NCBI GenBank assembly: GCA_963744935.1
Contig: CAVUVM010000004.1
Coordinates: forward strand, 806,001-870,000
DNA: 64,000 nucleotides
Direction: 5' to 3'
From: Bog-473 sp963744935
GTDB taxonomy: Bacteria; Actinomycetota; Acidimicrobiia; Acidimicrobiales; RAAP-2
The position numbers and the translations under genes were made by a program. Under the pieces are notes generated by a model, which had not been told where the DNA came from, made no database searches, and worked only from the letters and a program-made list of their open reading frames with translations. Positions 43,670 through 51,665 of this stretch are shown here, piece after piece; the stretch's first letter is position 1, and each line of letters starts with the position of its first letter.

Positions 43670-45142
43670 ATGGCAGAGACCACCACGCGCGACGAGCACC
43701 AACTCCTCATCGGGGGCAAATGGGTCGATGCGTCCGACGGTACGTACGAGATCGTCAACCCGGCGACCGAAGAGATCGTTGGCCGGGCGCCCAACGCGAG
43801 CGCCGACGACGCCCTGGCCGCTGCTGCTGCCGCCAAGGAGGCACAGCCAGGGTGGGCCGCCTGGTCGGCCGACGACCGCGGCGCACTCATGCGCGAGGCC
43901 GCCGAGGCGATCAGAGCCAAGTCGGCCGATCTCTTGCCTCTCGTCATCGCCGAGACGGGTGCCACGGCGACCGTCGGCTCGCGCATGCAAGTGCCCGTCG
44001 CGGCCGACCGTTTCGAGCGCTACGCCCGCGATCCCCGCGGAGTGCTCCAGACGCCACTCCTGCCCCAGCCGGCGCAGGCGACACCACTGGCACCGGGCGG
44101 GATCATCGGCGGGATGGTCAACCGCCAACCCATCGGCGTGGTGGCCTGCATCACCTCGTACAACTTCCCCATGGTGAACATGGCAGGCAAGGTGGCACCG
44201 GCCTTGGCTGCGGGCAACACCGTGGTGGTGAAGCCGGCCCCGCAGGACCCCCTCGCCATCGTCGAGCTCGTCCGCATCCTCAACGACGCCGGGTTCCCCC
44301 CCGGCGTCGTCAACCTGGTGAACGGGAACACGCCGGTGTCGTCCGCCGCCCTGGTGGATGCCGACGACGTGGACTGCGTGAGCTTCACCGGTTCGACCCA
44401 GATCGGCGTCACCATCGCCGAGACGGCGGCCCGCACGATGAAGCGGACGCTCCTCGAGCTGGGTGGCAAAGGTGCCTGTGTCGTCTTCGAAGATGCCGAC
44501 GTCAAGGCAGCGGTCGGCTGCATCGGCTCGACATGGTCGTTCCACTCCGGCCAGATCTGCACCGCGCCGACGCGCGCCGTCGTCCACCGCAGCCTGTTCG
44601 ACCAAGTGCGCGACGGTCTCGTGCAGATGGCGGGCTTCCTCAAGGTGGGCGACCCGACGGACACCTCGACGATCATCGGCCCGGTCATCTCTGCGGCGCA
44701 CCGGGCCAGGATCGAGGCGCACATCCAGACTGCGAAGGAGGACGGTGGCGAGATCGTGATCGGCGGCGAACGGCCGGCCGATCTGCCCGTCGGCTACTAC
44801 GTGGCGCCGACGCTGATCACCGGCGACAACACGATGCGGGTGGCCCGTGAAGAGATCTTCGGCCCGGTCATCACGATGATCCCCTTCGACGACGAGGACG
44901 AGGGCATCGCCATCGCCAACGACTCGGACTTCGGGCTGTACGACTACGTCTTCTCGAAGGACGGTGCGCGCGCCCTGCGGGTGGCCAAGCGGCTGCAAGC
45001 CGGGCACGTCGGGGTCAACACCGCCCAGCGCAACCACGATGCCCCCTTCGGTGGGTTCAAGATGTCGGGCATCGGACGGGACGGCGGCGACTACGGGCTC
45101 CTCGCCTACACCGAGCCCCAGGCGATCATCTGGAGCTCATAG
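43670..45142 (+). CDS. Aldehyde dehydrogenase family protein
   Basis: A 490-residue NAD(P)-dependent aldehyde dehydrogenase from ATG 43670 (MAETTTRDEHQLLIGGKWVDASDGTYEIVNPATEE). Catalytic Cys lies in HSGQICTAPTRAVV, the general-base Glu in LLELGGKGACVVFEDAD, and the cofactor loop in SFTGSTQIGVTIAETA. The C-terminal GGFKMSGIGRDGGDYGLLAYTEPQAI is complete. It oxidises an aldehyde, perhaps one made by the mycofactocin-linked alcohol dehydrogenases nearby. A palindromic operator precedes it. Its end overlaps the truncated MerR gene by 17 bp. Confidence 0.92.
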   Translation: MAETTTRDEHQLLIGGKWVDASDGTYEIVNPATEEIVGRAPNASADDALAAAAAAKEAQPGWAAWSADDRGALMREAAEAIRAKSADLLPLVIAETGATATVGSRMQVPVAADRFERYARDPRGVLQTPLLPQPAQATPLAPGGIIGGMVNRQPIGVVACITSYNFPMVNMAGKVAPALAAGNTVVVKPAPQDPLAIVELVRILNDAGFPPGVVNLVNGNTPVSSAALVDADDVDCVSFTGSTQIGVTIAETAARTMKRTLLELGGKGACVVFEDADVKAAVGCIGSTWSFHSGQICTAPTRAVVHRSLFDQVRDGLVQMAGFLKVGDPTDTSTIIGPVISAAHRARIEAHIQTAKEDGGEIVIGGERPADLPVGYYVAPTLITGDNTMRVAREEIFGPVITMIPFDDEDEGIAIANDSDFGLYDYVFSKDGARALRVAKRLQAGHVGVNTAQRNHDAPFGGFKMSGIGRDGGDYGLLAYTEPQAIIWSS

Positions 45143-45485
45143 GCCTGTTCCCGGAGCTCCCACAATCTGGACGGAACAGCCGGCGCCTGTCGCCGACGAA
45201 GTCGGCCCGGTCCCGTCGGGCCGCGTACTCGGTCTCTGCTCCAGACCAGTAGTCGGCGACCCGCTCGGTGGCGATCTCGGGGTCTAGGTCGATGACGACC
45301 GTGATCTCGGCCAGGGTCATCCCGAGCTGGCGCAGCGCTGTGGTCAGCCGGGCCGGCTGGTCGGCTCCGTACGACCGATATCCGGTGGCCGCGTCGACCC
45401 GAGACGGTGGCAGCAACCCCATCTCGTCGTAGAGGCGCAAGGCCTTGGGTGACAGGCGGAAGCCGAGCGACTCGCTGATGCTCAT
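45126..45485 (-). CDS. MerR-type regulator, C-terminal domain missing
   Basis: A 119-residue protein from ATG 45485 (MSISESLGFRLSPKALRLYDEMGLLPPSRVD). It has the winged-helix MerR DNA-binding domain (SPKALRLYDEMGLLPPSRVDAATGYRSYGADQPARL), the second wing (RQLGMTLAEITVVIDLDPEIATERV) and the dimerisation helix (YWSGAETEYAARRDRADFVGDRRR). The usual effector domain is absent; the gene ends with SSGNRPMSSR inside the end of the aldehyde dehydrogenase. Either a truncated regulator or a frameshifted 3' end. A 22-bp near-palindrome 150 bp upstream may be its operator. Confidence 0.7.
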   Translation of the reverse strand: MSISESLGFRLSPKALRLYDEMGLLPPSRVDAATGYRSYGADQPARLTTALRQLGMTLAEITVVIDLDPEIATERVADYWSGAETEYAARRDRADFVGDRRRLFRPDCGSSGNRPMSSR

Positions 45486-45608
45486 TGGCTCCACGACCGA
45501 CTCCTTCGTTACCGGAACATCTGTCCGGCGCGTCCAGTGTGCGGGTTCCCCCGAGGTGAAGGTCAAGGCGCTGGAGCACCGCCATCATCGGATCTCGGCC
45601 GTATATGC

Positions 45609-45685
45609 AACCTTCGGAAACTAGGGGTATTTGCGGAAGGTTATCCGGATATCCTTCGTTAATTGGGGGGGTTTTCGGAAGGATA
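45609..45685. promoter_or_regulatory. AT-rich control region with 22-bp palindrome and four GAAGG-type half-sites
   Basis: At 45636-45657, GAAGGTTATCC followed directly by GGATATCCTTC forms a palindrome with only one mismatched pair. Further half-sites are CCTTCGGAAA (45611-45620) and TTTTCGGAAGGATA (45672-45685). The region is much less GC-rich than the rest of the window and lies between the F420-type gene stop and the MerR start. Likely a MerR-family promoter or operator. Confidence 0.55.
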
Positions 45686-45759
45686 CATATACGCTCAAAA
45701 TCGAGGCCCGGCCGCCCGGGTCCAGGCAAGACAGGCCTCTGACCAGGGCCGGGTTCCGA

Positions 45760-46605
45760 TCAGCCTGTCCCGGCGATGAGGCTCGACGCGAAGGCCCCCA
45801 TGGCGTCGAGCACATCAGCCGAACGCCTCCAGGGTGTCACGATCAGCCGATCCACTCCGGCGGCCTCCCAGGCCGCCACATCTTCCGCCGTAGCGCACTC
45901 GCCGCCCACCGTCACCTCGAATGGCGCGTCGAGCCGCCCCGCCTCCTCGCGGTGGGTCCTGATGGTGGTGACCATGCCGGCTGCCGAATCGGGGGTGTGC
46001 CCCATGCCGATCCAACCGTCGCCGAGACGCCCGGCGCGCCGCAATGCGGGTGCGGACTCGCCGCCGATGTAAATCGGAATCGGCTGCTGGACCGGCTTGG
46101 GTTCGAACGCTACCTCGGCGAAGGGAAAATGGGGGCCGTCGTTGGCGACCGATTCCTCGGTCCACAGTCGCCGGCACACTGCGATTGCCTCGTCGAGACG
46201 CTCGCCCCGAGTGGCCGGGTCGATCCCGAGCGCCTCCCACTCCGAGCGCAGCCACCCGGCACCAGCCCCGATGACGGCGCGGCCGTCGGAAACCCAGTCC
46301 AACGTCCCGAAGGACCGCGCCGTGATGAACGGGTGGCGCAGACCGAGCAAGTAGACGTAGGTGCCGAGGCGGATCGATGTCGTCCGGGCCGCGATGAACG
46401 AGAGCATCGAGCCCGGGTCGAAGAGCTGCGTCCAGGGAGGCACCGGTGGGTGCTCCGTGCCCGCGAACGGCGAGCCCGCCATGGCGATCGGCAGCACGAG
46501 GTGCTCGGGTAGCCAGGCGGACTCGAACCCGAGTCGGTCTGCCGTTTCGGCCGCCTCGATCCACAGATGCGGATGCATCCGCCCAAAGGTCACTGCGAAC
46601 TTCAT
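45760..46605 (-). CDS. LLM class F420-dependent oxidoreductase, end of mycofactocin operon
   Basis: A 281-residue luciferase-like protein from ATG 46605 (MKFAVTFGRMHPHLWIEAAETADRLGFESAWLPEHL). Features: SMLSFIAARTTSIRLGTYVYLLGLRHPFITARSFGTLDWVSDGRAVIGAGAGWLRSEW and PVQQPIPIYIGGESAPALRRAGRLGDGWIGMG. It is 30 bp downstream of the mycofactocin-type SDR on the same strand and is probably the last gene of the operon. F420 as cofactor is inferred from family. It may share substrates with the mycofactocin-dependent dehydrogenases. Confidence 0.88.
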   Translation of the reverse strand: MKFAVTFGRMHPHLWIEAAETADRLGFESAWLPEHLVLPIAMAGSPFAGTEHPPVPPWTQLFDPGSMLSFIAARTTSIRLGTYVYLLGLRHPFITARSFGTLDWVSDGRAVIGAGAGWLRSEWEALGIDPATRGERLDEAIAVCRRLWTEESVANDGPHFPFAEVAFEPKPVQQPIPIYIGGESAPALRRAGRLGDGWIGMGHTPDSAAGMVTTIRTHREEAGRLDAPFEVTVGGECATAEDVAAWEAAGVDRLIVTPWRRSADVLDAMGAFASSLIAGTG

Positions 46606-46635
46606 TGGAAACCCCCGGTTACTCGCTCCGTGCGA

Positions 46636-47418
46636 CTACGTCGTCAGGCCGCCGTCCACGGGCAGGGCCGCTCCCGTCACGGCACCCGAGTCCGGTCCAC
46701 ACAACCAGGCGATAAGAGCAGCCGGCTCGCTCGGTTCGAGGAGTCGCTCCACCAGTTGCTGGCCCGCGAACTCCTCCGCCGACGACAACCCGTAGACAGC
46801 GGCCGAGGCATCGAGCATCGCGCCCCGGGTGGAGCCCGGGCAGACAGCGTTTGCCGTCACGCCGGTGCCGGCCAGGTCCGCCGCCAACGCGCGCATCAGC
46901 CCGACCACCGCATGCTTGGAGGCGGTGTACGCACTCAGGCGGCGCAACCCGAGGAGGCCCGCCGCCGACGCCACGGCCACGAACCGACCCTGCCGGGGTG
47001 TGGGTGCGGCGAGCAACGATGGCACGGCCGCGGTGGCCAGGTTGCGGACACCGTTGACGTTGACCTCGAACAGTGTGTCCCACTGCGCGTCGGGCGTCTC
47101 CCACAACGGCGGACCTCCACTCATCACCCCCGCCGCTGCAACAGCAGCGTCCAGGCTCCCGAAGTGATGGTCGGCTTCGTCGACCGCCGCCTGCATGTCC
47201 GAGAGGTTGCGGACGTCGCCGATCACCGTCCGCACCGCATCGCCGTGTCGACGGGCGACTGCCTCGAGCTCGGCCTTCGTGGCGAGGGGATAGTCGAGCG
47301 CGGGATCGTCCGCACCGCGGTCCACTGCGACGACCCGCCATCCGGTGGAGACCAGCGCGTCGACCGTGGCGGCGCCAATGCCACGCGCGGCACCCGTCAC
47401 CACAGCCACCGGACTCAT
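46636..47418 (-). CDS. Mycofactocin-coupled SDR family oxidoreductase
   Basis: A 260-residue SDR from ATG 47418, overlapping the mftE stop by ATGA. Cofactor motif VTGAARGIGAA. The insert LDYPLATKAELEAVARRHGDAVRTVIGDVRN after the second strand is the hallmark of the mycofactocin-associated SDR subfamily. Catalytic Ser in VAVASAAGLLGL and Tyr-x-x-x-Lys in YTASKHAVVGL. Ends GAVTGAALPVDGGL. Members keep their nicotinamide tightly bound and pass electrons to mycofactocin instead of free NAD, as known for the family. Substrate: likely a secondary alcohol. Confidence 0.9.
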   Translation of the reverse strand: MSPVAVVTGAARGIGAATVDALVSTGWRVVAVDRGADDPALDYPLATKAELEAVARRHGDAVRTVIGDVRNLSDMQAAVDEADHHFGSLDAAVAAAGVMSGGPPLWETPDAQWDTLFEVNVNGVRNLATAAVPSLLAAPTPRQGRFVAVASAAGLLGLRRLSAYTASKHAVVGLMRALAADLAGTGVTANAVCPGSTRGAMLDASAAVYGLSSAEEFAGQQLVERLLEPSEPAALIAWLCGPDSGAVTGAALPVDGGLTT

Positions 47419-48098
47419 GCCGCGGGCCAGTGTGCCGATACCGCGCCCACGAGGTCGTGCACGAGGCTCGCCAGAATGGCGCGGCCCTCATCCGCGTTCG
47501 CACCCGTCGGATCGCCCAGCACGCCGTTGGACGATACCGGGCGCACCCCGCTACGGCGCAGACGAGGTAAGAGCTCGGACAGTGGATCGGTGCACCCGGG
47601 TTCGGCACGCTCCATCTGGACGGCAGCGGGGTCGATGGCCAGCATCAGGGATGTCTCTGTCCGACCCGCATGGGCGTCCCCGTCTCGAGGGGCCGCCTGC
47701 CACACGATCACGTCGTCACCTTCCTCGGTGGTGCGACGACGCACCTCGGCCAGGGCGTCCGCATTGCCTCCGTGCGCACTGATGAGCACGACGCCGGAGA
47801 ACGTGTCACGTGCGGAGCGCACGAGCTCGACGACGAGATCGGCGAGGACATCGTGGCTGACGAGAAGCGTCCCCGGGAAGTCCGCGTGCTCACCGCTCGC
47901 GCCGTACGCGACAACCGGAGCCACTGCGACATCGCTGCGGCGAGCAGTCAATCCGGTCGCCACCGCCGCCGCGACGCGGCTGTCGGTATCGAGCGGAAGA
48001 TGCGGGCCGTGTTGCTCGAGCGACCCCAGCGGCACCGCGAGGATCGACCGACCACCCGTCGCCTCCACCTGGGGCCAGGTGGCGCGGGCGAGCTCCAC
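47415..48098 (-). CDS. mftE: Mycofactocin biosynthesis peptidyl-dipeptidase MftE
   Basis: A 227-residue creatininase-family protein; I chose GTG 48098, five bases after the mftC stop (VELARATWPQVEATGG). GTG 48164 is possible but gives a poor, Arg/Cys-rich leader. Metal residues: Glu28 and His30 in PLGSLEQHGPHLPLDTDS, Asp37, His in SAHGGNADAL and Glu in AGRTETSLML. In the known pathway MftE releases the modified Val-Tyr-derived unit AHDP from the C-terminus of MftA after MftC acts. Position directly after mftC and before a mycofactocin-type SDR confirms the assignment. Confidence 0.9.
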   Translation of the reverse strand: MELARATWPQVEATGGRSILAVPLGSLEQHGPHLPLDTDSRVAAAVATGLTARRSDVAVAPVVAYGASGEHADFPGTLLVSHDVLADLVVELVRSARDTFSGVVLISAHGGNADALAEVRRRTTEEGDDVIVWQAAPRDGDAHAGRTETSLMLAIDPAAVQMERAEPGCTDPLSELLPRLRRSGVRPVSSNGVLGDPTGANADEGRAILASLVHDLVGAVSAHWPAA

Positions 48099-48102
48099 GG
48101 GG

Positions 48103-49263
48103 TCAGGCGCGTACCGGCGAGCGGAAGCGAACCGGCGTGGGCACTGGCAGCGGCACCCCCGCACGGCTCACCTTGGAGTGACCCACGTCGGCGCTCGGCC
48201 GCACCAACCGGGCCGCCAACGCCACCTCGCCGTGTCCGTGCACACACTCGGGATCGGGCCCATCGAGCGGCAGGCCCGTAAAGAACTTGGCCGCCATGCA
48301 CCCGCCCCGGCAGGCGTCGAAGGACCCGCAGGACGCGCAGGCGCCGGCACTCTGCGGCTCGCGGAGGGAGGCAAACAGCGACGACTCGCGCCACACGGCA
48401 CCGAAGCCCCCGGGTGCGCGTACGTTGCCGGCCAAGAACTGGCGGTCGATCACGAACGGGCAGGCATAGACGTCGCCGACGGGATCGATGAGGCAGACCA
48501 CTCGTCCTGCTCCGCACATGTTCAACCCGTCGAGTGGCTCGCCGAGGGCGGAGAGATGGAAGAAGGAGTCGCCCGTGAGGACGCCGGGGCGCTCGAGCAA
48601 CCAGTGGTACAGCGTGCGCTGCTGTGCGGCGGTCGGGTGCAAACTGTCCCAGCTGTCGACGCCCCGGCCCGAAGGACGAAGTCGGGTCAGACGGAGCTGG
48701 GCGCCATAGCTCTCCGCAATGGCGGCCAAAGCGTCCAACTCCTCGACGTTCTGCCGCGTCACGACAACGCTCACCTTGAAGGGTCCGAATCCGGCCGCGG
48801 CGAGGTTGTCCATGGCAGCCCGGGCTGCTGCATACGCACCATCACCGCGGACGGCGTCGTTAGTGCGCGCCGTCGCGCCGTCGATGCTGATCTGCACATC
48901 GAGGTAGTCGAGCGCTGCCAGCTGTGCCGCGCGCGGCGACGTCAGGCGCGTGCCGTTCGTGGAGAACTTCACACCGACCCGTCGCTCGACCGCGTACGAG
49001 ACCAAGTCGAAGAAGTCCGAACGCAGCATCGGCTCGCCTCCGCCGAGGTTCACATAGAAGACCTGCATGTCGACGAGCTCGTCGACGATCGTGCGCGCCT
49101 CGGCCGGCGTCAGCTCGCCCGGGTCGCGCCGGCCAGAGGAACTGAGGCAGTGCACACAGGCAAGGTTGCAGGCATAGGTGAGCTCCCAGGTGAGGCAGAT
49201 GGGCGCGTCCAGACCCCGGCTGAACCGTTCTTTGAGCGGCAGTGGCGCCGTGTCAGGCGGCAT
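48103..49263 (-). CDS. mftC: Mycofactocin radical SAM maturase MftC
   Basis: A 386-residue radical SAM protein starting at 49263 inside the end of mftB (11-bp overlap). The SAM cluster cysteines are Cys32, Cys36 and Cys39 (TYACNLACVHCLS). The GGGEPMLRSDF and FSTNGTRLTSP blocks of the barrel follow. The SPASM domain has MCGAGRVVCLIDPVGDVYACPFV and CASCGSFDACRGGCMAAKFF, binding extra Fe-S clusters. MftC oxidatively decarboxylates the C-terminal Tyr of MftA and forms the Val-Tyr crosslink. The final 25 residues are Pro/Arg-rich and diverged. Confidence 0.95.
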   Translation of the reverse strand: MPPDTAPLPLKERFSRGLDAPICLTWELTYACNLACVHCLSSSGRRDPGELTPAEARTIVDELVDMQVFYVNLGGGEPMLRSDFFDLVSYAVERRVGVKFSTNGTRLTSPRAAQLAALDYLDVQISIDGATARTNDAVRGDGAYAAARAAMDNLAAAGFGPFKVSVVVTRQNVEELDALAAIAESYGAQLRLTRLRPSGRGVDSWDSLHPTAAQQRTLYHWLLERPGVLTGDSFFHLSALGEPLDGLNMCGAGRVVCLIDPVGDVYACPFVIDRQFLAGNVRAPGGFGAVWRESSLFASLREPQSAGACASCGSFDACRGGCMAAKFFTGLPLDGPDPECVHGHGEVALAARLVRPSADVGHSKVSRAGVPLPVPTPVRFRSPVRA

Positions 49264-49540
49264 CGATCACCTCGGAGTTCGCAAGTCGCGCCAGGGCCGC
49301 CTCGTAGGAAGCGCGCTCACGCTCTGGCACGATCGCGGCGACCGCCTCCCGTGCGCTCGGATACTCGCCCAGGGACGAGACCAGGGTCACCAGCATCCGT
49401 GACTTCAAGAACACCAGTCGCCGGTTCCCGTAGTGATAGGCCAGAGCGCCGAAGGACTCGTCGCGCAGCGCGATCTGAGGATTGAGCCGGTACGCCCTGT
49501 CCACTGAGAACGCGGTCGTATCCGTCCGTGCGTCGGTCAC
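49253..49540 (-). CDS. mftB: Mycofactocin chaperone MftB (RiPP recognition element)
   Basis: A 95-residue protein. GTG 49540 is three bases after the mftA stop; GTG 49558 would lie inside mftA. It reads DTTAFSVDRAYRLNPQIALRDESFGALAYHYGNRRLVFLKSRMLVTLVSSL, the MftB signature, with the RRE wing that binds the precursor peptide and delivers it to MftC. Overlaps mftC by 11 bp. Confidence 0.9.
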   Translation of the reverse strand: MTDARTDTTAFSVDRAYRLNPQIALRDESFGALAYHYGNRRLVFLKSRMLVTLVSSLGEYPSAREAVAAIVPERERASYEAALARLANSEVIDAA

Positions 49541-49542
49541 GC

Positions 49543-49662
49543 TCAATAGACGCCGCACATCCCGTCGATGGAGATCTCTTCGACCAGAAGCTCGGCGATG
49601 TCCTCCTCGGACACGTCCTCGACGACTTGGTTGTCTTGGGTGTCTTGGTCCTCAACGAGCAT
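49543..49662 (-). CDS. mftA: Mycofactocin precursor peptide MftA
   Basis: A 39-residue peptide from ATG 49662 with AGAGGAGG at ideal spacing. The N-terminal leader is acidic (VEDQDTQDNQ, then EDVSEEDIAELLVEE). The C-terminus ends ISIDGMCGVY, the invariant IDGMCGVY core from which the terminal Val-Tyr is converted into mycofactocin. Too short for routine gene calling, but unmistakable. Divergent from mftF and followed directly by mftB. Confidence 0.95.
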   Translation of the reverse strand: MLVEDQDTQDNQVVEDVSEEDIAELLVEEISIDGMCGVY

Positions 49663-49723
49663 CCCGACCTCCTCTGGGCACGAGCCCAGCCTATCCCCGA
49701 CCCCGAACTGTCAGAATTGGGAG

Positions 49724-51253
49724 GTGCCCGACGCCAGCACTTCTCGCTCACCCTCGCCGATACGCCCGGCACCCCCACGGGGGTCGACACCGCTGCCCGG
49801 CAGCTTCGCCCTGACAGAGGATGCGTCAACCGAGGAATTCGACGATGGTGCCGTCCTCCTCGGGGGAAGCCCACTCCGGCTCTTCCGGGTCACCCCGAGA
49901 GGTCACGAGCTGGTGGCGCGGTGGCGGTCTGGCGCAGTCGTCGGCGACGCGGAGCCGGCGCGTCGCCTGGCACGACGGTTCGTGTCCGCTGGTGTGTTCG
50001 ACCCCGAGCCACGCGCCACCACCCTCAGCCCGGACGACGTCACGGTCGTCGTGCCGGTGCGCAATCGCCCCGTACAGCTCAGTCGACTTCTCGGCGCGCT
50101 CGCCGGCCTGTCGTGTGTCGTCGTGGACGACGCGTCCGCCGACCCCGCCGCCAGCAAGGAGATCGCCGAACGCCACGGCGCGCGCTTTGTCACCCTGACC
50201 ACCAACTCAGGACCGTCAGCCGCACGGAACGCGGGGCTGTCCCTGGTCGACACCGCCCTGGTCGCGTTCGTCGACTCCGATTGCGTGCCCTCCGACGGAT
50301 GGCTCCAGCCCCTCCTCGCTCATTTCGACGACCCACTGGTTGGGGCTGTGGCACCCCGGGTCGCCAGTTCCCCGACGCGAACGAGCGTGCTGGCGCGGTA
50401 CGAACGCGTTCGTCCGTTGCTCGACCAGGGAACCAAACCCTCGACGGTTCGACCGGGCGCCCGCGTCTCCTATGTCCCGAGCGCCGCGATCGTCGTGCGC
50501 GCTGATCTCGCCGACGGACCCGACCTCTTCGACCCGTCCCTGCGCGGCGGCGAGGACGTGGACCTCGTATGGCGCGTGACCGAGGCCGGATGGGATGTTC
50601 GCTACGTACCCGAGAGTGTCGTCATCCATGACGGGCCGCGCGATGCGCTCTCGTTCCTGTCGCGCCGGTCGTTCTACGGCTCGACGGCCGCGCCGCTCTC
50701 ACGGCGCCACCACGACAACGTCCGCCCGGTAGAGCTCTCCGGCTGGTCGCTGGCCGTGTGGGCCTTGGCGCTGGCCGGCCGGCCGACGATGGCGCTCACC
50801 GCACTCGAGACATCCATCGCCGTGTTGGCTGACCGTCTGAGCGGGCTGGTACGAGACCCCGTGGCCGTCGCCACCCGGGTAGCGGGACGCGGCACGGCCA
50901 GCGCCGCGCTCCCCGCGCTCGGCGCTCTGGCCCGGGCGTGGTCCCCGGCGCTCGTCATCGCCCTGTCCTTTCGCCGAACGCGTCGCCATGCCGCCCTGGC
51001 GCTCGTGCTTCCCGCGCTCAACGACTGGGCCGCCGACACCGAGGCCCTCGATCCGATCCGGTACACCGCGCTCCACGTCGTCGACGACGTCGCCTACGGC
51101 GCGGGAGTCTGGGCCGGGTGTGCTCGTGAGCGGGTGCTGGAGCCGCTCCTGCCGCGCATCGTGTGGCGCTCGAGGACATGGTCCGCCATCACGCTACGCC
51201 AATCCCTCGCGAACCGGTCAACCGAAAAGCCATTGCGTCACCCTTTGGCGTAA
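49724..51253 (+). CDS. mftF: Mycofactocin glycosyltransferase MftF
   Basis: A 509-residue GT2-family protein. I chose GTG 49724, 61 bp from the divergent mftA start; the frame opening at 49568 is antisense to mftA. The hallmark FDDGAVLLGGSPLRLFRVT precedes the GT-A domain: VTVVVPVRNRPVQLSRLLGAL, VVVDDASADPAASKEIAERHGAR, PSAARNAGLSLVDTALVAFVDSDCVP, and GGEDVDLVWRVTEAGWDVRYVPESVV. The C-terminal third is helical, Ala/Arg-rich and likely membrane-associated (SLAVWALALAGRP, WSPALVIALSF). MftF adds beta-1,4-linked glucose units to premycofactocin. The start residues before FDDGAV are Ser/Pro-rich and uncertain. Confidence 0.9.
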   Translation: MPDASTSRSPSPIRPAPPRGSTPLPGSFALTEDASTEEFDDGAVLLGGSPLRLFRVTPRGHELVARWRSGAVVGDAEPARRLARRFVSAGVFDPEPRATTLSPDDVTVVVPVRNRPVQLSRLLGALAGLSCVVVDDASADPAASKEIAERHGARFVTLTTNSGPSAARNAGLSLVDTALVAFVDSDCVPSDGWLQPLLAHFDDPLVGAVAPRVASSPTRTSVLARYERVRPLLDQGTKPSTVRPGARVSYVPSAAIVVRADLADGPDLFDPSLRGGEDVDLVWRVTEAGWDVRYVPESVVIHDGPRDALSFLSRRSFYGSTAAPLSRRHHDNVRPVELSGWSLAVWALALAGRPTMALTALETSIAVLADRLSGLVRDPVAVATRVAGRGTASAALPALGALARAWSPALVIALSFRRTRRHAALALVLPALNDWAADTEALDPIRYTALHVVDDVAYGAGVWAGCARERVLEPLLPRIVWRSRTWSAITLRQSLANRSTEKPLRHPLA

Positions 51254-51648
51254 CGCCGCTGGCCGTGCTGGTGCTCCCAGTCGGACGCCTCCCAGAACCC
51301 GACGGCCCCATCGCTCGACCCGACAACGACCGCATGCATCCTGCGTGCCCCGAGCTCGGCGAGGCGCGACTCGGCGGCGCGCAGGAGTACCCTGCCCAGA
51401 CCGGCTCGGCGGTATCGCTCTGCGACGGCAAGTCGGTAGACGGAGCCGCGCCAGCCGTCCCAGCCGGCCACCACGGAGCCAACGATCTCGCCGTCGGCCA
51501 CGGCCACGATGAGGGCGCCCGGGTCACGTGCAAGGAGAACCGCCACGGCCTCGCTCGAATCGGTCGTCGTCGGCTCTGCGGCCTCGCGCCAGAAGGCGAG
51601 CACCTCGGGAATGTCGGCGGCCGTCGCCGCTCGCATCGTCGCACCCAT
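51238..51648 (-). CDS. GNAT family N-acetyltransferase
   Basis: A 136-residue protein from ATG 51648 (MGATMRAATAADIPEVLAFWREAAE; ATG 51636 is an alternative start). The acetyl-CoA site lies in VYRLAVAERYRRAGLGRVLLRAAESRLAELGARRMHAVVV (RxxGLG variant). Ends GAVGFWEASDWEHQHGQRRYAKG. The frame upstream is antisense-like. Its end overlaps mftF by 16 bp tail to tail. It sits 17 bp after the methyltransferase on the same strand. Substrate unknown; a link with mycofactocin is only positional. Confidence 0.88.
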   Translation of the reverse strand: MGATMRAATAADIPEVLAFWREAAEPTTTDSSEAVAVLLARDPGALIVAVADGEIVGSVVAGWDGWRGSVYRLAVAERYRRAGLGRVLLRAAESRLAELGARRMHAVVVGSSDGAVGFWEASDWEHQHGQRRYAKG

Positions 51649-51665
51649 TGACGGAGCGCGGGTCG

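Noticed and set aside
45106..45729. Longer minus-strand frame overlapping the MerR gene
   Set aside because: It has no MerR or other family features; the ATG at 45485 starts a clear MerR DNA-binding domain in another frame.
46567..49485. A 972-residue open frame antisense to mftC, mftE and the SDR
   Set aside because: It is Arg/Pro/Ala-rich with no family motifs, and it lies opposite well supported mycofactocin genes. High-GC codon bias creates such frames.
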